Shown piece by piece: positions 32,744-40,125 of a stretch of DNA of 51,874 bases (position 1 is the first letter of the stretch; every line of letters begins with the position of its first letter). Origin of the DNA: an uncultured Clostridium sp. Lineage in GTDB: Bacteria > Bacillota > Clostridia > Oscillospirales > Acutalibacteraceae. The position numbers and the translations under genes were made by a program. The stretch spans positions 1 through 51,874 of the forward strand of contig CAKUYY010000006.1 of assembly GCA_934717555.1 (NCBI GenBank), written 5' to 3'. The notes under the pieces were generated by a model that did no database searches, was not told the origin of the DNA, and saw only the letters and a list, made by a program, of their open reading frames with translations.

Positions 32744-32768
32744 GCGAGACAACTCCTTTCATGGCCAC

Positions 32769-32797
32769 ATTGTAACAAAGGAAATGGACGATTTCAA
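32769..32797 (-). promoter_or_regulatory. Promoter of the mannosidase-like gene
   Basis: On the minus strand TTGAAA (32797-32792), 17 bases, TACAAT (32774-32769). Confidence 0.65.
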
Positions 32798-32803
32798 TAT
32801 ATT

Positions 32804-32919
32804 TTTTTAGGCACAAAATAGACAAAATTACACCGCATAAAAAAAGTTCAGGATTCAAGCCGTTTTTTTCTATTGAATAAAAGAGGGGTTGCGCAATTCG
32901 TCTATTTTTGTGCGTAAAT
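32804..32919. promoter_or_regulatory. Pair of operator-like motifs in the divergent mannosidase/isomerase promoter region
   Basis: On the minus strand TGTCTATTTTGTGCCTAAA (32824-32806) lies just upstream of the mannosidase -35. On the plus strand CGTCTATTTTTGTGCGTAAA (32899-32918) lies just upstream of the isomerase -35. They are near-identical apart from one T and two substitutions, and both are oriented towards their own gene. This suggests one activator serving both promoters, plausibly the AraC-type protein encoded at 35750-36674. Confidence 0.6.
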
Positions 32920-32924
32920 AGTCA

Positions 32925-32953
32925 TTCTTATCAGAACCGGAAATGGTTATAAT
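32925..32953 (+). promoter_or_regulatory. Promoter of the mannose-6-phosphate-isomerase-like gene
   Basis: A perfect TATAAT (32948-32953) is preceded at 17 bases by a poor -35, TTCTTA, as is common for activator-dependent promoters. Confidence 0.55.
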
Positions 32954-32985
32954 AGAGACAAAGAGAGCGGAAAGGAAGAGATAGA

Positions 32986-34731
32986 ATGGTTCACGGATAC
33001 CAAAATTACGATAAGAATCCATATGTGACAGTAAAAAATTGTGACAATCAGTGTTTTGCTGGAGTGGAAACAATTCAAAAGGAACTTGCCGGCCGGCTGA
33101 TAGGGAAAAAGAAGGCTGTGCTTTGCATCGATTGTTACCAGGGGGTCAATCAAAAAGAGGTTTTGGAATTGATAGCACCTCTGCATCCCACAGCTATCCT
33201 GGAAGCGGAATCCTTTATGAAACCGGAAGAAGAAATTTTTTCCATGCTGGAGAGGAATATCACCGATGACCGTGTTTTTGGGGTGCTTACCTGCCGGAAA
33301 CTTTCCGAATTTTTTACCCCTTCCTCCATCCAGAAAGCGAAAGAGAAAGTAGAAAAAGTTCCGGAAGGGCTGGTTTTGGTAGTAGGGGCGGGGGCAAGCC
33401 TGCTTTGTGAACCGGATGTCTTGATTTACGCGGATATGCCCCGCTGGGAACTCCAAACCAGGATGAAGCGGGGAGAGGTGGCAAATCTCAGGGCCAGCAA
33501 CTATCAGGAAGAATTCCGTAGAAAATATAAGCGTTCATTTTTTATCGACTGGAGAGTGCTGGACCGACACAAGACCAAATTATTCCCCAAAATTGATTAT
33601 TTGCTGGACACCACCAAGCCAGGGCAGCCTAAGATGGTGACGGGGCAAGCCCATTTAGAGGGACTGCGCCAGGCGGCGCAGCAGCCGTTCCGGGTTATCC
33701 CCTTCTTTGATCCCGGTGTATGGGGCGGCCAATGGATGAAAAAGGTGTGCTCCTTGGAAGATGACCAGCCAAACTATGCCTGGTGTTTTGACTGCGTACC
33801 GGAGGAAAACAGCTTAGGGTTAAAATATGGGGATACCGTGATCGAGATCCCCTCTGTCAATCTGGTGTTTTGCCAGGCGCTAGCCTTATTAGGAGAGAAA
33901 GTTTACGCGCGGTTTGGGACAGAATTCCCTATCCGGTTTGACTTTCTGGATACCATGGATGGGCAAAACCTCAGTTTGCAGGTGCATCCGGTGACCGAGT
34001 ATATCCAGCAGACATTTGGGATGCATTATACCCAGGACGAGAGTTATTACCTATTAGACGCAGAAGAAGACGCTACGGTTTATTTAGGCCTCAAGGAGGG
34101 AATTAAGCCTCAGGAAATGGTGGAGGACCTACGCCGCGCCCAAACCGGGGAAAAATTGTTTGATGCAGAGAAGTTCGTCAATCAGTGGAAAGCGAAAAAG
34201 CATGACCATTTCCTGATCCCCGCTGGCACGGTTCACTGTTCCGGTAAAAACGCTATGGTATTGGAGATCAGCGCGACCCCATATATCTTTACTTTTAAAT
34301 TATGGGATTGGGGCCGTGTGGATCTGGACGGGAAACCGCGTCCTATCCATATTGAACATGGAGAACAGGTGATCGACTGGGGAAGAGATACCGAGTGGGT
34401 CCGTAAAAACCTGATCGACCGGGTGGAAACAGTATCCGAGGGAGATGGATATCAGGAAGAACGCACAGGGCTGCATGAAAGGGAATTTATCGAGACTAGA
34501 CGGCATTGGTTTACCAAACCGGTTGACCATGATACCCATGGTGGGGTAAATGTATTGAACCTGGTAGAAGGGTCTTCCGCGATCGTAGAAAGCCCGACGG
34601 GGGCATTTGAACCGTTTACCGTACATTATGCGGAAACCTTTATCATCCCTGCCGATGTGGGAGCCTATCGGATCCGCCCCGGTAAAGAAGGAGAAAAAAT
34701 GGCTACCATCAAGGCATTTGTGCGGACATAA
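32986..34731 (+). CDS. Class I mannose-6-phosphate isomerase-like cupin protein with N-terminal extension
   Basis: This 581-residue protein has two parts. Residues 1 to about 200 form a domain with AVLCIDCYQGVNQKEVLE and LVLVVGAGASLL. It resembles a nucleotide-binding or kinase-like fold, but I see no intact Walker A. From about 235 the isomerase-like part begins (PFFDPGVWGGQWMKKVC), with LSLQVHP near 330 and IPAGTVHCSG near 410, which supply the Gln, His and Glu/His metal ligands of class I phosphomannose isomerases. The likely reaction is mannose-6-P to fructose-6-P. The role of the N-terminal domain is unknown. Confidence 0.8.
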   Translation: MVHGYQNYDKNPYVTVKNCDNQCFAGVETIQKELAGRLIGKKKAVLCIDCYQGVNQKEVLELIAPLHPTAILEAESFMKPEEEIFSMLERNITDDRVFGVLTCRKLSEFFTPSSIQKAKEKVEKVPEGLVLVVGAGASLLCEPDVLIYADMPRWELQTRMKRGEVANLRASNYQEEFRRKYKRSFFIDWRVLDRHKTKLFPKIDYLLDTTKPGQPKMVTGQAHLEGLRQAAQQPFRVIPFFDPGVWGGQWMKKVCSLEDDQPNYAWCFDCVPEENSLGLKYGDTVIEIPSVNLVFCQALALLGEKVYARFGTEFPIRFDFLDTMDGQNLSLQVHPVTEYIQQTFGMHYTQDESYYLLDAEEDATVYLGLKEGIKPQEMVEDLRRAQTGEKLFDAEKFVNQWKAKKHDHFLIPAGTVHCSGKNAMVLEISATPYIFTFKLWDWGRVDLDGKPRPIHIEHGEQVIDWGRDTEWVRKNLIDRVETVSEGDGYQEERTGLHEREFIETRRHWFTKPVDHDTHGGVNVLNLVEGSSAIVESPTGAFEPFTVHYAETFIIPADVGAYRIRPGKEGEKMATIKAFVRT

Positions 34732-34749
34732 AGGAAAAATAGATAGAGA

Positions 34750-34783
34750 AAAAGGGCGCTAGCAGATACAGCGCCCTTTTATA
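34750..34783 (+). terminator. Terminator between the isomerase-like and ROK genes
   Basis: AAAAGGGCGCT and AGCGCCCTTTT form an 11-bp stem with a 9-base loop, with T residues at the 3' side. The ROK gene therefore probably has its own promoter in 34784-34830, not evident to me, or depends on read-through. Confidence 0.8.
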
Positions 34784-34842
34784 TGATTCATAACATATTT
34801 TCAGAAGAGTGGAAAGTATCGTTTGATAATAGGAGAAACAAT

Positions 34843-35757
34843 ATGGAACAGAATTTTGTGTCGTTGGATGTGGGGGGAACCTCGATCAAAGCGGGAGTGG
34901 TACAAGGGACAGCGCAGGGACTTTCTTTGATAGAGGAATCCCTCCACTCCTATCCTTCCCATTCGGAGCAGGGACAGGACGTGATTTTAGACACTTTGGC
35001 GGAAGTGATTGAGAAAACCGCTTCTTTTACAGAGACCTTACACGGCGTTGCTTTTGGATTTCCAGGTCCATTCGATGATATACAAGGGATCAGCTATATG
35101 AAGGGACTGGGAAAATTTGAAGCGATCTATGGGACCCCGATTGTCCCTTTGCTGAAAAAACGGTTGCAGGAGAGAGACAGCCGTCCCTGGGAAAGGATAC
35201 CTTTTTCCTTTGTCAATGACGCTTGGGCGTTTGCTTTGGGAGAGGCGCGCTATGGGGCCGCTGCCAGGTATAATCGTGTATTTTGCTTGACTTTGGGGAC
35301 AGGATGCGGTTCCGCTTTTCTGGAACACGGACAATTGATCCAGGGAAGGGACGGCGTCCCCATGAATGGAATGATTTTTGACCAGCCATTCCGGGATGGC
35401 AAAGTGGATGATTATATTTCCCGCCGTTACCTTTTGCAGTGCGCCAGGGAAAAAGGATTGCATTTGGATGGGAAAGAATTATTCCGTGAGGCGTGTAATG
35501 GGAATACAGAAGCGGAAGAAGTGTTTCAGAGCTATGGCAGCGTATTAGGACAGGCCATCCGGCCGTTTGTACTAAGCTTTCAGCCGGACGTATTGTTACT
35601 GGGAGGGCGTATTTCCCAGTCTATTTCCTTTTTTGAGGGAGCGTTGCAGGAAGAATTGCCATTAGACCATTTGCCTCCGGTGATTTGCTCCAAGAATTTA
35701 TCCCGCAGCGCCTTATTGGGGGCCGCGGGACATTGGCTGGACCAGTTCGCTATTTGA
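34843..35757 (+). CDS. ROK-family sugar kinase
   Basis: This 304-residue protein has the ATP-binding VSLDVGGTSIKAGVV at the N-terminus, GVAFGFPGPFDD, and LTLGTGCGSAF near residue 155. The CxCGxxGC zinc cluster of many ROK glucokinases and ManNAc kinases is absent. Together with the mannosidase and isomerase genes it suggests phosphorylation of mannose or a related hexose. Start ATG 34843 has AGGAGAAA upstream; a longer reading from 34783 begins inside the terminator. It converges with the AraC gene, overlapping its end by eight bases. Confidence 0.82.
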   Translation: MEQNFVSLDVGGTSIKAGVVQGTAQGLSLIEESLHSYPSHSEQGQDVILDTLAEVIEKTASFTETLHGVAFGFPGPFDDIQGISYMKGLGKFEAIYGTPIVPLLKKRLQERDSRPWERIPFSFVNDAWAFALGEARYGAAARYNRVFCLTLGTGCGSAFLEHGQLIQGRDGVPMNGMIFDQPFRDGKVDDYISRRYLLQCAREKGLHLDGKELFREACNGNTEAEEVFQSYGSVLGQAIRPFVLSFQPDVLLLGGRISQSISFFEGALQEELPLDHLPPVICSKNLSRSALLGAAGHWLDQFAI

Positions 35758-36674
35758 AATCTGCGGCAAAGGTCATACCGTCCGCCGCGTAGGTCATTTG
35801 ATATTTTTTAGGGGAAATACCGTAGTACTTTTTAAATACCCGGCAAAACTGTGCGGGGTCCTCAATACCGACTTTAGGACCGATATCCCCCACACGGAAA
35901 TTCATACGCAGATAACTGGAAGCCACGCTCATCCTTCTATGGTTGATATAATCGGTTACTGTGGAATTCATGTGCTGTTTAAACAGCACATGAATTCCTT
36001 TTAGAGGTGTTGGCATAATTGGCCAGGTTTTCCAGGGTGATTTTTTCATGAAGATGGCGTGCAATATACAGAAGGGCTTCATCTATGATATTAGATGGAG
36101 CCATATTTGTATCCGAAGATAGATGGGTATGGGTGAGGGAGATCAAGCTGTCCATTACCAGGTTGAGCATACACTGCTCCAATATGGACGAAACCCGGTT
36201 TTTGAAACGGGAATATTCATAGATAAAGTGAAGATGAGAAATGAGTTTGTTCTGCACGGAACAGACAATATTATGGTTCTTGAGGAATTTCTTTAATGTT
36301 TTTTCTTCCGGACATTCCGCTTGGGAAAAGTCACTGGTATGGATAGCGATGGAAAAGTAATAGACATCCAGCCGCTGCTCCTGGATATCTTCCTTTTCTT
36401 GGGCGATCGCGATCTCGTGAAGAACATCCGGGTCGGCAATAAAAACATCCCCTTTTCGCACATCATATCGCTGTTCGCCATGCCAGAAGTACCCGAATCC
36501 TTCTGTGACAACACATAATTCAAAACAGTTATGATAATGCCGTGAGTTGGAAGGGGTATCTTTATCAAAAATACATAGCATGCCGGGTTTGATTTGAATA
36601 AAAGAGTTTCCCATTTTCTGTTCAATATTCAGATGGCTGAGCTGTATTTTCTGAAAGGGGCTACTGTTTTTCAT
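35750..36674 (-). pseudogene. AraC-family transcriptional regulator, frameshifted
   Basis: An intact gene would encode about 308 residues. Frame one (36674 to about 35978) gives a cupin sensor domain (HYHNCFELCVVTEGFGYFWHG, KGDVFIADPDVLHEI) and the start of the first helix-turn-helix (ITLENLANYANTSK), then stops. Frame two supplies the rest (LFKQHMNSTVTDYINHRRM, VGIEDPAQFCRVFKKYYGISPKKYQ). Joining needs a net +2 or -1 shift at about 35980-36005, exactly where a perfect 36-bp palindrome lies. Spacing against other AraC proteins fits a loss of two bases. It may be a recent pseudogene or a sequencing error. It lies 27 bases after the DUF6506-like gene. Confidence 0.85.
35963..35998. repeat. Perfect 36-bp palindrome inside the AraC reading frame
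   Basis: GGAATTCATGTGCTGTTT (35963-35980) is followed without spacer by its exact inverse complement (35981-35998). The frameshift of the AraC gene falls in it. Such a palindrome in a conserved helix-turn-helix coding segment is unexpected and could result from template switching at a quasi-palindrome. Confidence 0.9.
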
Positions 36675-36701
36675 GGAAGAATCAATCCTCTGTTTTGTGA
36701 A

Positions 36702-37016
36702 TTAATCAAAATGAGGGGCATGGAAAAAGGCATCAAACAGGCTGTCCTGCTCCGGAAAGTGAGTGACATACCCAATAGCGATGCGCCCACCAGTCTTTTG
36801 GATCAATTGTTTCGCGCCCTCCGGGCCAAAAGCGCCGCACAGTTCCACGGCGCCGGCCCCTTCTTTTTCCAATTCCGAAAGGGCATGGCGTGCCTGTGAA
36901 AAATCCGATACGGTAATGATTTTGGTAATCATCCGATCTGTTTCAAATTGGGTATGATGAATTTCCGGCTGGTAACCTTTCCCCATAATCAGGAAAGCAT
37001 AGATAGGTTTTTTCAT
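36702..37016 (-). CDS. DUF6506-like small protein
   Basis: The 104-residue protein begins MKKPIYAFLIMGKGY and contains AGAVELCGAFGPEGAKQLIQ near residue 60 and RIAIGYVTHFPEQDSLFDAFF at the C-terminus. This matches my recollection of DUF6506 proteins, whose function is unknown. No signal peptide or cofactor motif is seen. CAGGAGGA lies about nine bases before ATG 37016, and the gene follows the amidase by 17 bases. It is probably in an operon of amidase, this gene and the AraC gene. Confidence 0.7.
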   Translation of the reverse strand: MKKPIYAFLIMGKGYQPEIHHTQFETDRMITKIITVSDFSQARHALSELEKEGAGAVELCGAFGPEGAKQLIQKTGGRIAIGYVTHFPEQDSLFDAFFHAPHFD

Positions 37017-37033
37017 AAAAAGGGTCCTCCTGT

Positions 37034-37708
37034 TTATGGTTCCAGTTGATTTAAATTTTTTTCTACAGCATCTAAGAATTCCTGCCAACGATCTTCCTCA
37101 CGAATGGTCTGAGGACAGTTTTTTCCATTGAAATCATGATGTTGCTTGACATCATCAATAGAAAGTCCATAGGAACGCAGCAAATAGGCGGTTAATTTAG
37201 CACCATTTTCAAAGGTCTTTTCAAAGTCCCCATCTTCGTTGACACAAAGTTCTACACCGATCCCATTGAGGTTCCCACCCCCTTCCCGGGTCTTGTCTCC
37301 TGCATGCCAGGCGACTTCCTGGTCGGGCACATGATGATAAATCTGTTTATCATCCACCGTATAGTGCCAGGAGGTGGACCCGTCCCCGCCTTCCATCAGG
37401 TAGGAACTATGGGCCTGTGCGTCAGCGCCGGGGGATGGATTTCCTGTTTCATGGATCACCACATAACGTACGGTTCTCTGGATGCCGGGACGTCCTCCAG
37501 AATCTTCCGGAATAAATTGGGTGTAAAGAGGAATCCCGCCGATCTCGTCCACATAGGGGCGTTCTGGTGTAACCGAAGGCCCACGATGGCAGAAGCTGAA
37601 ACAAACAATAAAGATAATAAGAAGGATAAGCGCTAATATGGCAGCCCCTGCCCAATAAATCCAACGTTTGGAACGGAACCAGATGATGCAATGCGGGAAA
37701 AACTTCAC
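37034..37708 (-). CDS. N-acetylmuramoyl-L-alanine amidase (Amidase_2/PGRP fold), membrane anchored
   Basis: This amidase cleaves the bond between MurNAc and the stem peptide. A single N-terminal helix (about residues 14-36) anchors it outside. The zinc ligands are H in YVVIHETGNP, H in VKQHHDFNGK and C in KNCPQTI; SWHYTVDDKQIYHHVPD and VAWHAGD are typical. I choose GTG 37708 with AAAGGGG upstream (224 residues). The longer reading to 37831 would start upstream of the promoter at 37748-37776 and adds no conserved sequence. Roles could be cell-wall turnover, germination or defence against other cells. Confidence 0.85.
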   Translation of the reverse strand: MKFFPHCIIWFRSKRWIYWAGAAILALILLIIFIVCFSFCHRGPSVTPERPYVDEIGGIPLYTQFIPEDSGGRPGIQRTVRYVVIHETGNPSPGADAQAHSSYLMEGGDGSTSWHYTVDDKQIYHHVPDQEVAWHAGDKTREGGGNLNGIGVELCVNEDGDFEKTFENGAKLTAYLLRSYGLSIDDVKQHHDFNGKNCPQTIREEDRWQEFLDAVEKNLNQLEP

Positions 37709-37747
37709 AGAAAACGCCCCTTTATTCCCCAATAACTGATTGTTTTT

Positions 37748-37776
37748 ATTATAACATGATAAATTGAAAAAGACAA
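37748..37776 (-). promoter_or_regulatory. Promoter of the amidase operon
   Basis: On the minus strand TTGTCT (37776-37771), 17 bases, perfect TATAAT (37753-37748); start near 37740, 32 bases before the chosen GTG. Confidence 0.7.
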
Positions 37777-37930
37777 TGTAAGCCAAAGAAAGGCAACAGC
37801 CAAAACAATATTTTATTTTTATGAATTCCAATCAACGGATATCCCTATTCATAAAGATAGAGAGGTAAAAAATATAATTTGTCAAGAAAAAAATATAAGA
37901 CAAAATACAAGAAATTTCCTTTTAAATTAC

Positions 37931-37959
37931 TTGACAAATTATAAAATGTGTTGTAATAT
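37931..37959 (+). promoter_or_regulatory. Promoter of the small RNA upstream of nagA
   Basis: Perfect TTGACA (37931-37936), 17 bases, TAATAT (37954-37959); start near 37966. Confidence 0.75.
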
Positions 37960-37965
37960 ATAGGC

Positions 37966-38083
37966 AAGTTATCCAGACAGACAAACGAAAGTCTGCGTGA
38001 TATATTTGAATTAGCGCCGTGCTTCTGGCACAGATGGGTCGGATAATTCAAAGGGTTAAGGATTTTTTCTTAACCCTTTTTGT
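37966..38083 (+). ncRNA. Unidentified structured small RNA or riboswitch
   Basis: This is about 118 bases from a strong promoter to an intrinsic terminator (AAGGGTTAAG 38051-38060 with CTTAACCCTT 38069-38078, then TTTTTG). A closing helix TTATCC (37969-37974)/GGATAA (38041-38046) encloses a CAGAC-GTCTG hairpin (37978-37995) and a GTGC-TTCTG-GCAC hairpin (38019-38031). GAATTA/TAATTC competes with the closing helix. It contains no convincing ORF. It is not a T-box, TPP, SAM, glmS or purine element as far as I can judge. nagA starts 200 bases downstream behind its own promoter. Confidence 0.6.
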
Positions 38084-38140
38084 TTTGTAACAACCATTTG
38101 TAAATGTATCATTTTTCTCGCATTTCTTAGAGATTTCCCC

Positions 38141-38169
38141 TTGTTGAAAAAAGGGAAGTGTTTTATAAT
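38141..38169 (+). promoter_or_regulatory. Promoter of nagA
   Basis: TTGTTG (38141-38146), 17 bases, perfect TATAAT (38164-38169). Confidence 0.6.
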
Positions 38170-38181
38170 AAAAAAGAAAAG

Positions 38182-38245
38182 GATGCTTTTCAGTCAAGAA
38201 ATCAGGATAGATTTTCTGACCCTTTTTTGGATAAAATAAAGCATC
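38182..38245 (+). promoter_or_regulatory. Structured nagA leader with terminator-like hairpin
   Basis: GTCAAGAAATC (38193-38203) pairs with GATTTTCTGAC (38210-38220), with one mismatch and one G-T pair, followed by CC and six T residues, which could terminate transcription before nagA. An outer pair GATGCTTT (38182-38189)/AAAGCATC (38238-38245) encloses it. The arrangement suggests attenuation. Confidence 0.5.
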
Positions 38246-38285
38246 TGAAGTTTTGTATCAAAAAAATGAACGGGAGGAAACCGAT

Positions 38286-39422
38286 ATGCTATTAAAAAAT
38301 GCGAAAGTAGTCAACGACCAGTTTGATGTAGTAGATGCAGAAGTGCAGATTCAAGGAGAGAAAATTGAAAAGATAGTTCCTCAGGGAACCGTGCAGGATG
38401 ATCAAGTGTACGATTTGGCAGGATGCACCATTATTCCAGGATTTATCGATCAACATATTCATGGATGCGCCGGTTATGATACCGGCGACGCCACACCGGA
38501 GGCCATTGAGGGGATGTCTGCCCACCTGGCAAAACATGGGGTGACTTCTTTTTGCCCCACGACCATGACATTGCCCGAAGAGCAGCTGTCTAAAATTTTA
38601 AAGAATGTCAAACATTGTATGGATCATGGCGTGAGCGGCGCTTATCCACAAGGGGTCAATATGGAGGGCCCGTATATTGCCATGAGCAAAAAAGGCGCGC
38701 AAAACGCCGCCTATGTGCGCAATCCCGATCCCGAGGAATTTAAGAAGTTGTTTGACGAGTGCGGCGGGATTATCAAGCTGGTGGATATCGCTGCTGAAAC
38801 AGATGGTGCGGATGAATTTATCCGTCAGGTATGCCCGCTTTGCCAGATTTCCCTGGCCCATACAGCGGCCAACTATGAACAGGCCAAACATGGTTTCGAT
38901 CTGGGAATTTCCCAGGTTACCCATATGTTCAATGCCATGTCCGGCTTGACCCATCGGGCTCCCGGCGTGGTAGGAGCTGTCATGGACGATGACAAGGTGC
39001 GTGCGGAACTGATCTGCGACGGGTTCCATATCAGCCCAGTGGTTCTGCGTATCGCATTCAAAACTTTGGGGGAGGACCGCACCATTGTTGTCAGCGACAG
39101 CCTGAAAGCTGCGGACTGTCCGGACGGGGAATATGAACTGGGCGGACAGCCGGTATTTGTAAGAAACGGCAAAGCCCTGCTGGAGGACGGTACCATCGCC
39201 GCCTCTACCAGCAATATCCATGAAGAATTCAAAAACCTCCTGTCCTTTGGGATTCCGTTCCGCCAGGCGGTGAAATCCGCTACCATCAACCCTGCCCGCC
39301 AATTGAAAGTAGATCACTTGACCGGCAGTATCAAAGAGGGCAAACTGGCGGATATTGTGGTGCTGGATCAGAATTATGATATCAAGATGGTCATTATCAA
39401 AGGGAAAGTAGTCGTCGGCTAA
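38286..39422 (+). CDS. nagA: N-acetylglucosamine-6-phosphate deacetylase
   Basis: This 378-residue amidohydrolase converts GlcNAc-6-P to GlcN-6-P and acetate. The metal site includes FIDQHIHGCAGYD (HxH, near residue 59), the glutamate in NMEGPYIA, the histidines in SLAHTAAN and VTHMFNAMS, and the catalytic aspartate in VVSDSLKA. GGGAGG lies nine bases before ATG 38286; a longer in-frame start at 38253 lacks a ribosome binding site. nagB is not adjacent. The product would feed glycolysis or peptidoglycan recycling, fitting the amidase nearby. Confidence 0.95.
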   Translation: MLLKNAKVVNDQFDVVDAEVQIQGEKIEKIVPQGTVQDDQVYDLAGCTIIPGFIDQHIHGCAGYDTGDATPEAIEGMSAHLAKHGVTSFCPTTMTLPEEQLSKILKNVKHCMDHGVSGAYPQGVNMEGPYIAMSKKGAQNAAYVRNPDPEEFKKLFDECGGIIKLVDIAAETDGADEFIRQVCPLCQISLAHTAANYEQAKHGFDLGISQVTHMFNAMSGLTHRAPGVVGAVMDDDKVRAELICDGFHISPVVLRIAFKTLGEDRTIVVSDSLKAADCPDGEYELGGQPVFVRNGKALLEDGTIAASTSNIHEEFKNLLSFGIPFRQAVKSATINPARQLKVDHLTGSIKEGKLADIVVLDQNYDIKMVIIKGKVVVG

Positions 39423-39447
39423 GAAAAAATATCAAGAATCCCCTTAA

Positions 39448-39483
39448 GCCCCTGGGAAATTTACCATTCCCAGGGGTTTCTTT
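39448..39483 (+). terminator. Terminator of nagA
   Basis: CCCCTGGGAA and TTCCCAGGGG form a 10-bp stem with an 8-base loop, followed by TTTCTTTG. Confidence 0.8.
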
Positions 39484-39510
39484 GATAGAAAGAAGGAAAA
39501 AAAGAAAAGT

Positions 39511-40029
39511 ATGGACTTTTTGAACTTGGCGGCACAGCGCTATTCTGTGCGCAAATTTACAGACAAACCAGTGGGGCAAGAAGCGTTGGGCCAGATCCTG
39601 AAAGCGGGCTACCTGGCGCCAACCGCCTGCAATCTCCAGCCCCAACGGATTTTAGTGATCAACCAGCAGGAAAGCCTGGAAAAACTCAGGCGCTGTACCC
39701 CATGCCATTTTGACGCACCCGCCGCATTGCTGGTGTGTTACGCAAAAGATGCCTGCTGGAAAAGAAAATATGACGGGAAGCATAGCGGAGATATCGACGC
39801 GAGCATTGTAACCACCCATATGATGCTGGAAGCCCAGGAGTTAGGGATAGGGACTACATGGGTGATGTATTTTGACCCGGGGAAAATCAAGGCGGAGTTT
39901 GGAGTTCCAGATACAATGGAGCCGGTAGCGTTACTGGTTATGGGGTATCCGGCCCCAGACGCAAAGCCTTTTCCCGGCCATTCGGAATTTAAGCCGATGG
40001 ATCAGCTGGTATTCTACAATGAATTTTGA
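39511..40029 (+). CDS. Nitroreductase-family protein
   Basis: This 172-residue FMN-dependent oxidoreductase starts MDFLNLAAQRYSVRKFTDKPV, the RxSxRxF flavin-binding motif of the family. It has YLAPTACNLQPQRILVI and the C-terminal LGIGTTWVMYFDP. Such enzymes reduce nitro groups, quinones or flavins with NAD(P)H; the physiological substrate is not predictable. AGAAGGAAAA lies ahead of the ATG. It is flanked by terminators, so it is monocistronic. Confidence 0.9.
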   Translation: MDFLNLAAQRYSVRKFTDKPVGQEALGQILKAGYLAPTACNLQPQRILVINQQESLEKLRRCTPCHFDAPAALLVCYAKDACWKRKYDGKHSGDIDASIVTTHMMLEAQELGIGTTWVMYFDPGKIKAEFGVPDTMEPVALLVMGYPAPDAKPFPGHSEFKPMDQLVFYNEF

Positions 40030-40058
40030 CAGAAAAATCCCGTAAAATAAAGAAATAG

Positions 40059-40093
40059 CAAAAAGCCGCATGAATAAACATGCGGCTTTTTGC
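40059..40093. terminator. Bidirectional terminator between nitroreductase and serA
   Basis: AAAAAGCCGCATG and CATGCGGCTTTTT form a 13-bp stem with a 6-base loop, flanked by A and T runs for use in both directions. Confidence 0.9.
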
Positions 40094-40125
40094 TTTGGAA
40101 GCTTATATAGTAAGAAAAAGCTTTC

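Noticed and set aside
35979..36082. Programmed frameshifting to make a full AraC protein
   Set aside because: There is no slippery heptamer or long homopolymer at the junction, and the perfect palindrome gives a better mutational explanation.
37709..37831. Longer amidase reading starting at 37831
   Set aside because: A consensus promoter lies at 37748-37776 inside it, so the transcript would not contain that start; GTG 37708 has a ribosome binding site.
37966..38083. glmS ribozyme or other amino-sugar riboswitch upstream of nagA
   Set aside because: An AGCGCC string occurs, as at the glmS cleavage site, but the conserved core that should follow (GACGAGG and the later pseudoknot elements) is missing and the length is too short.
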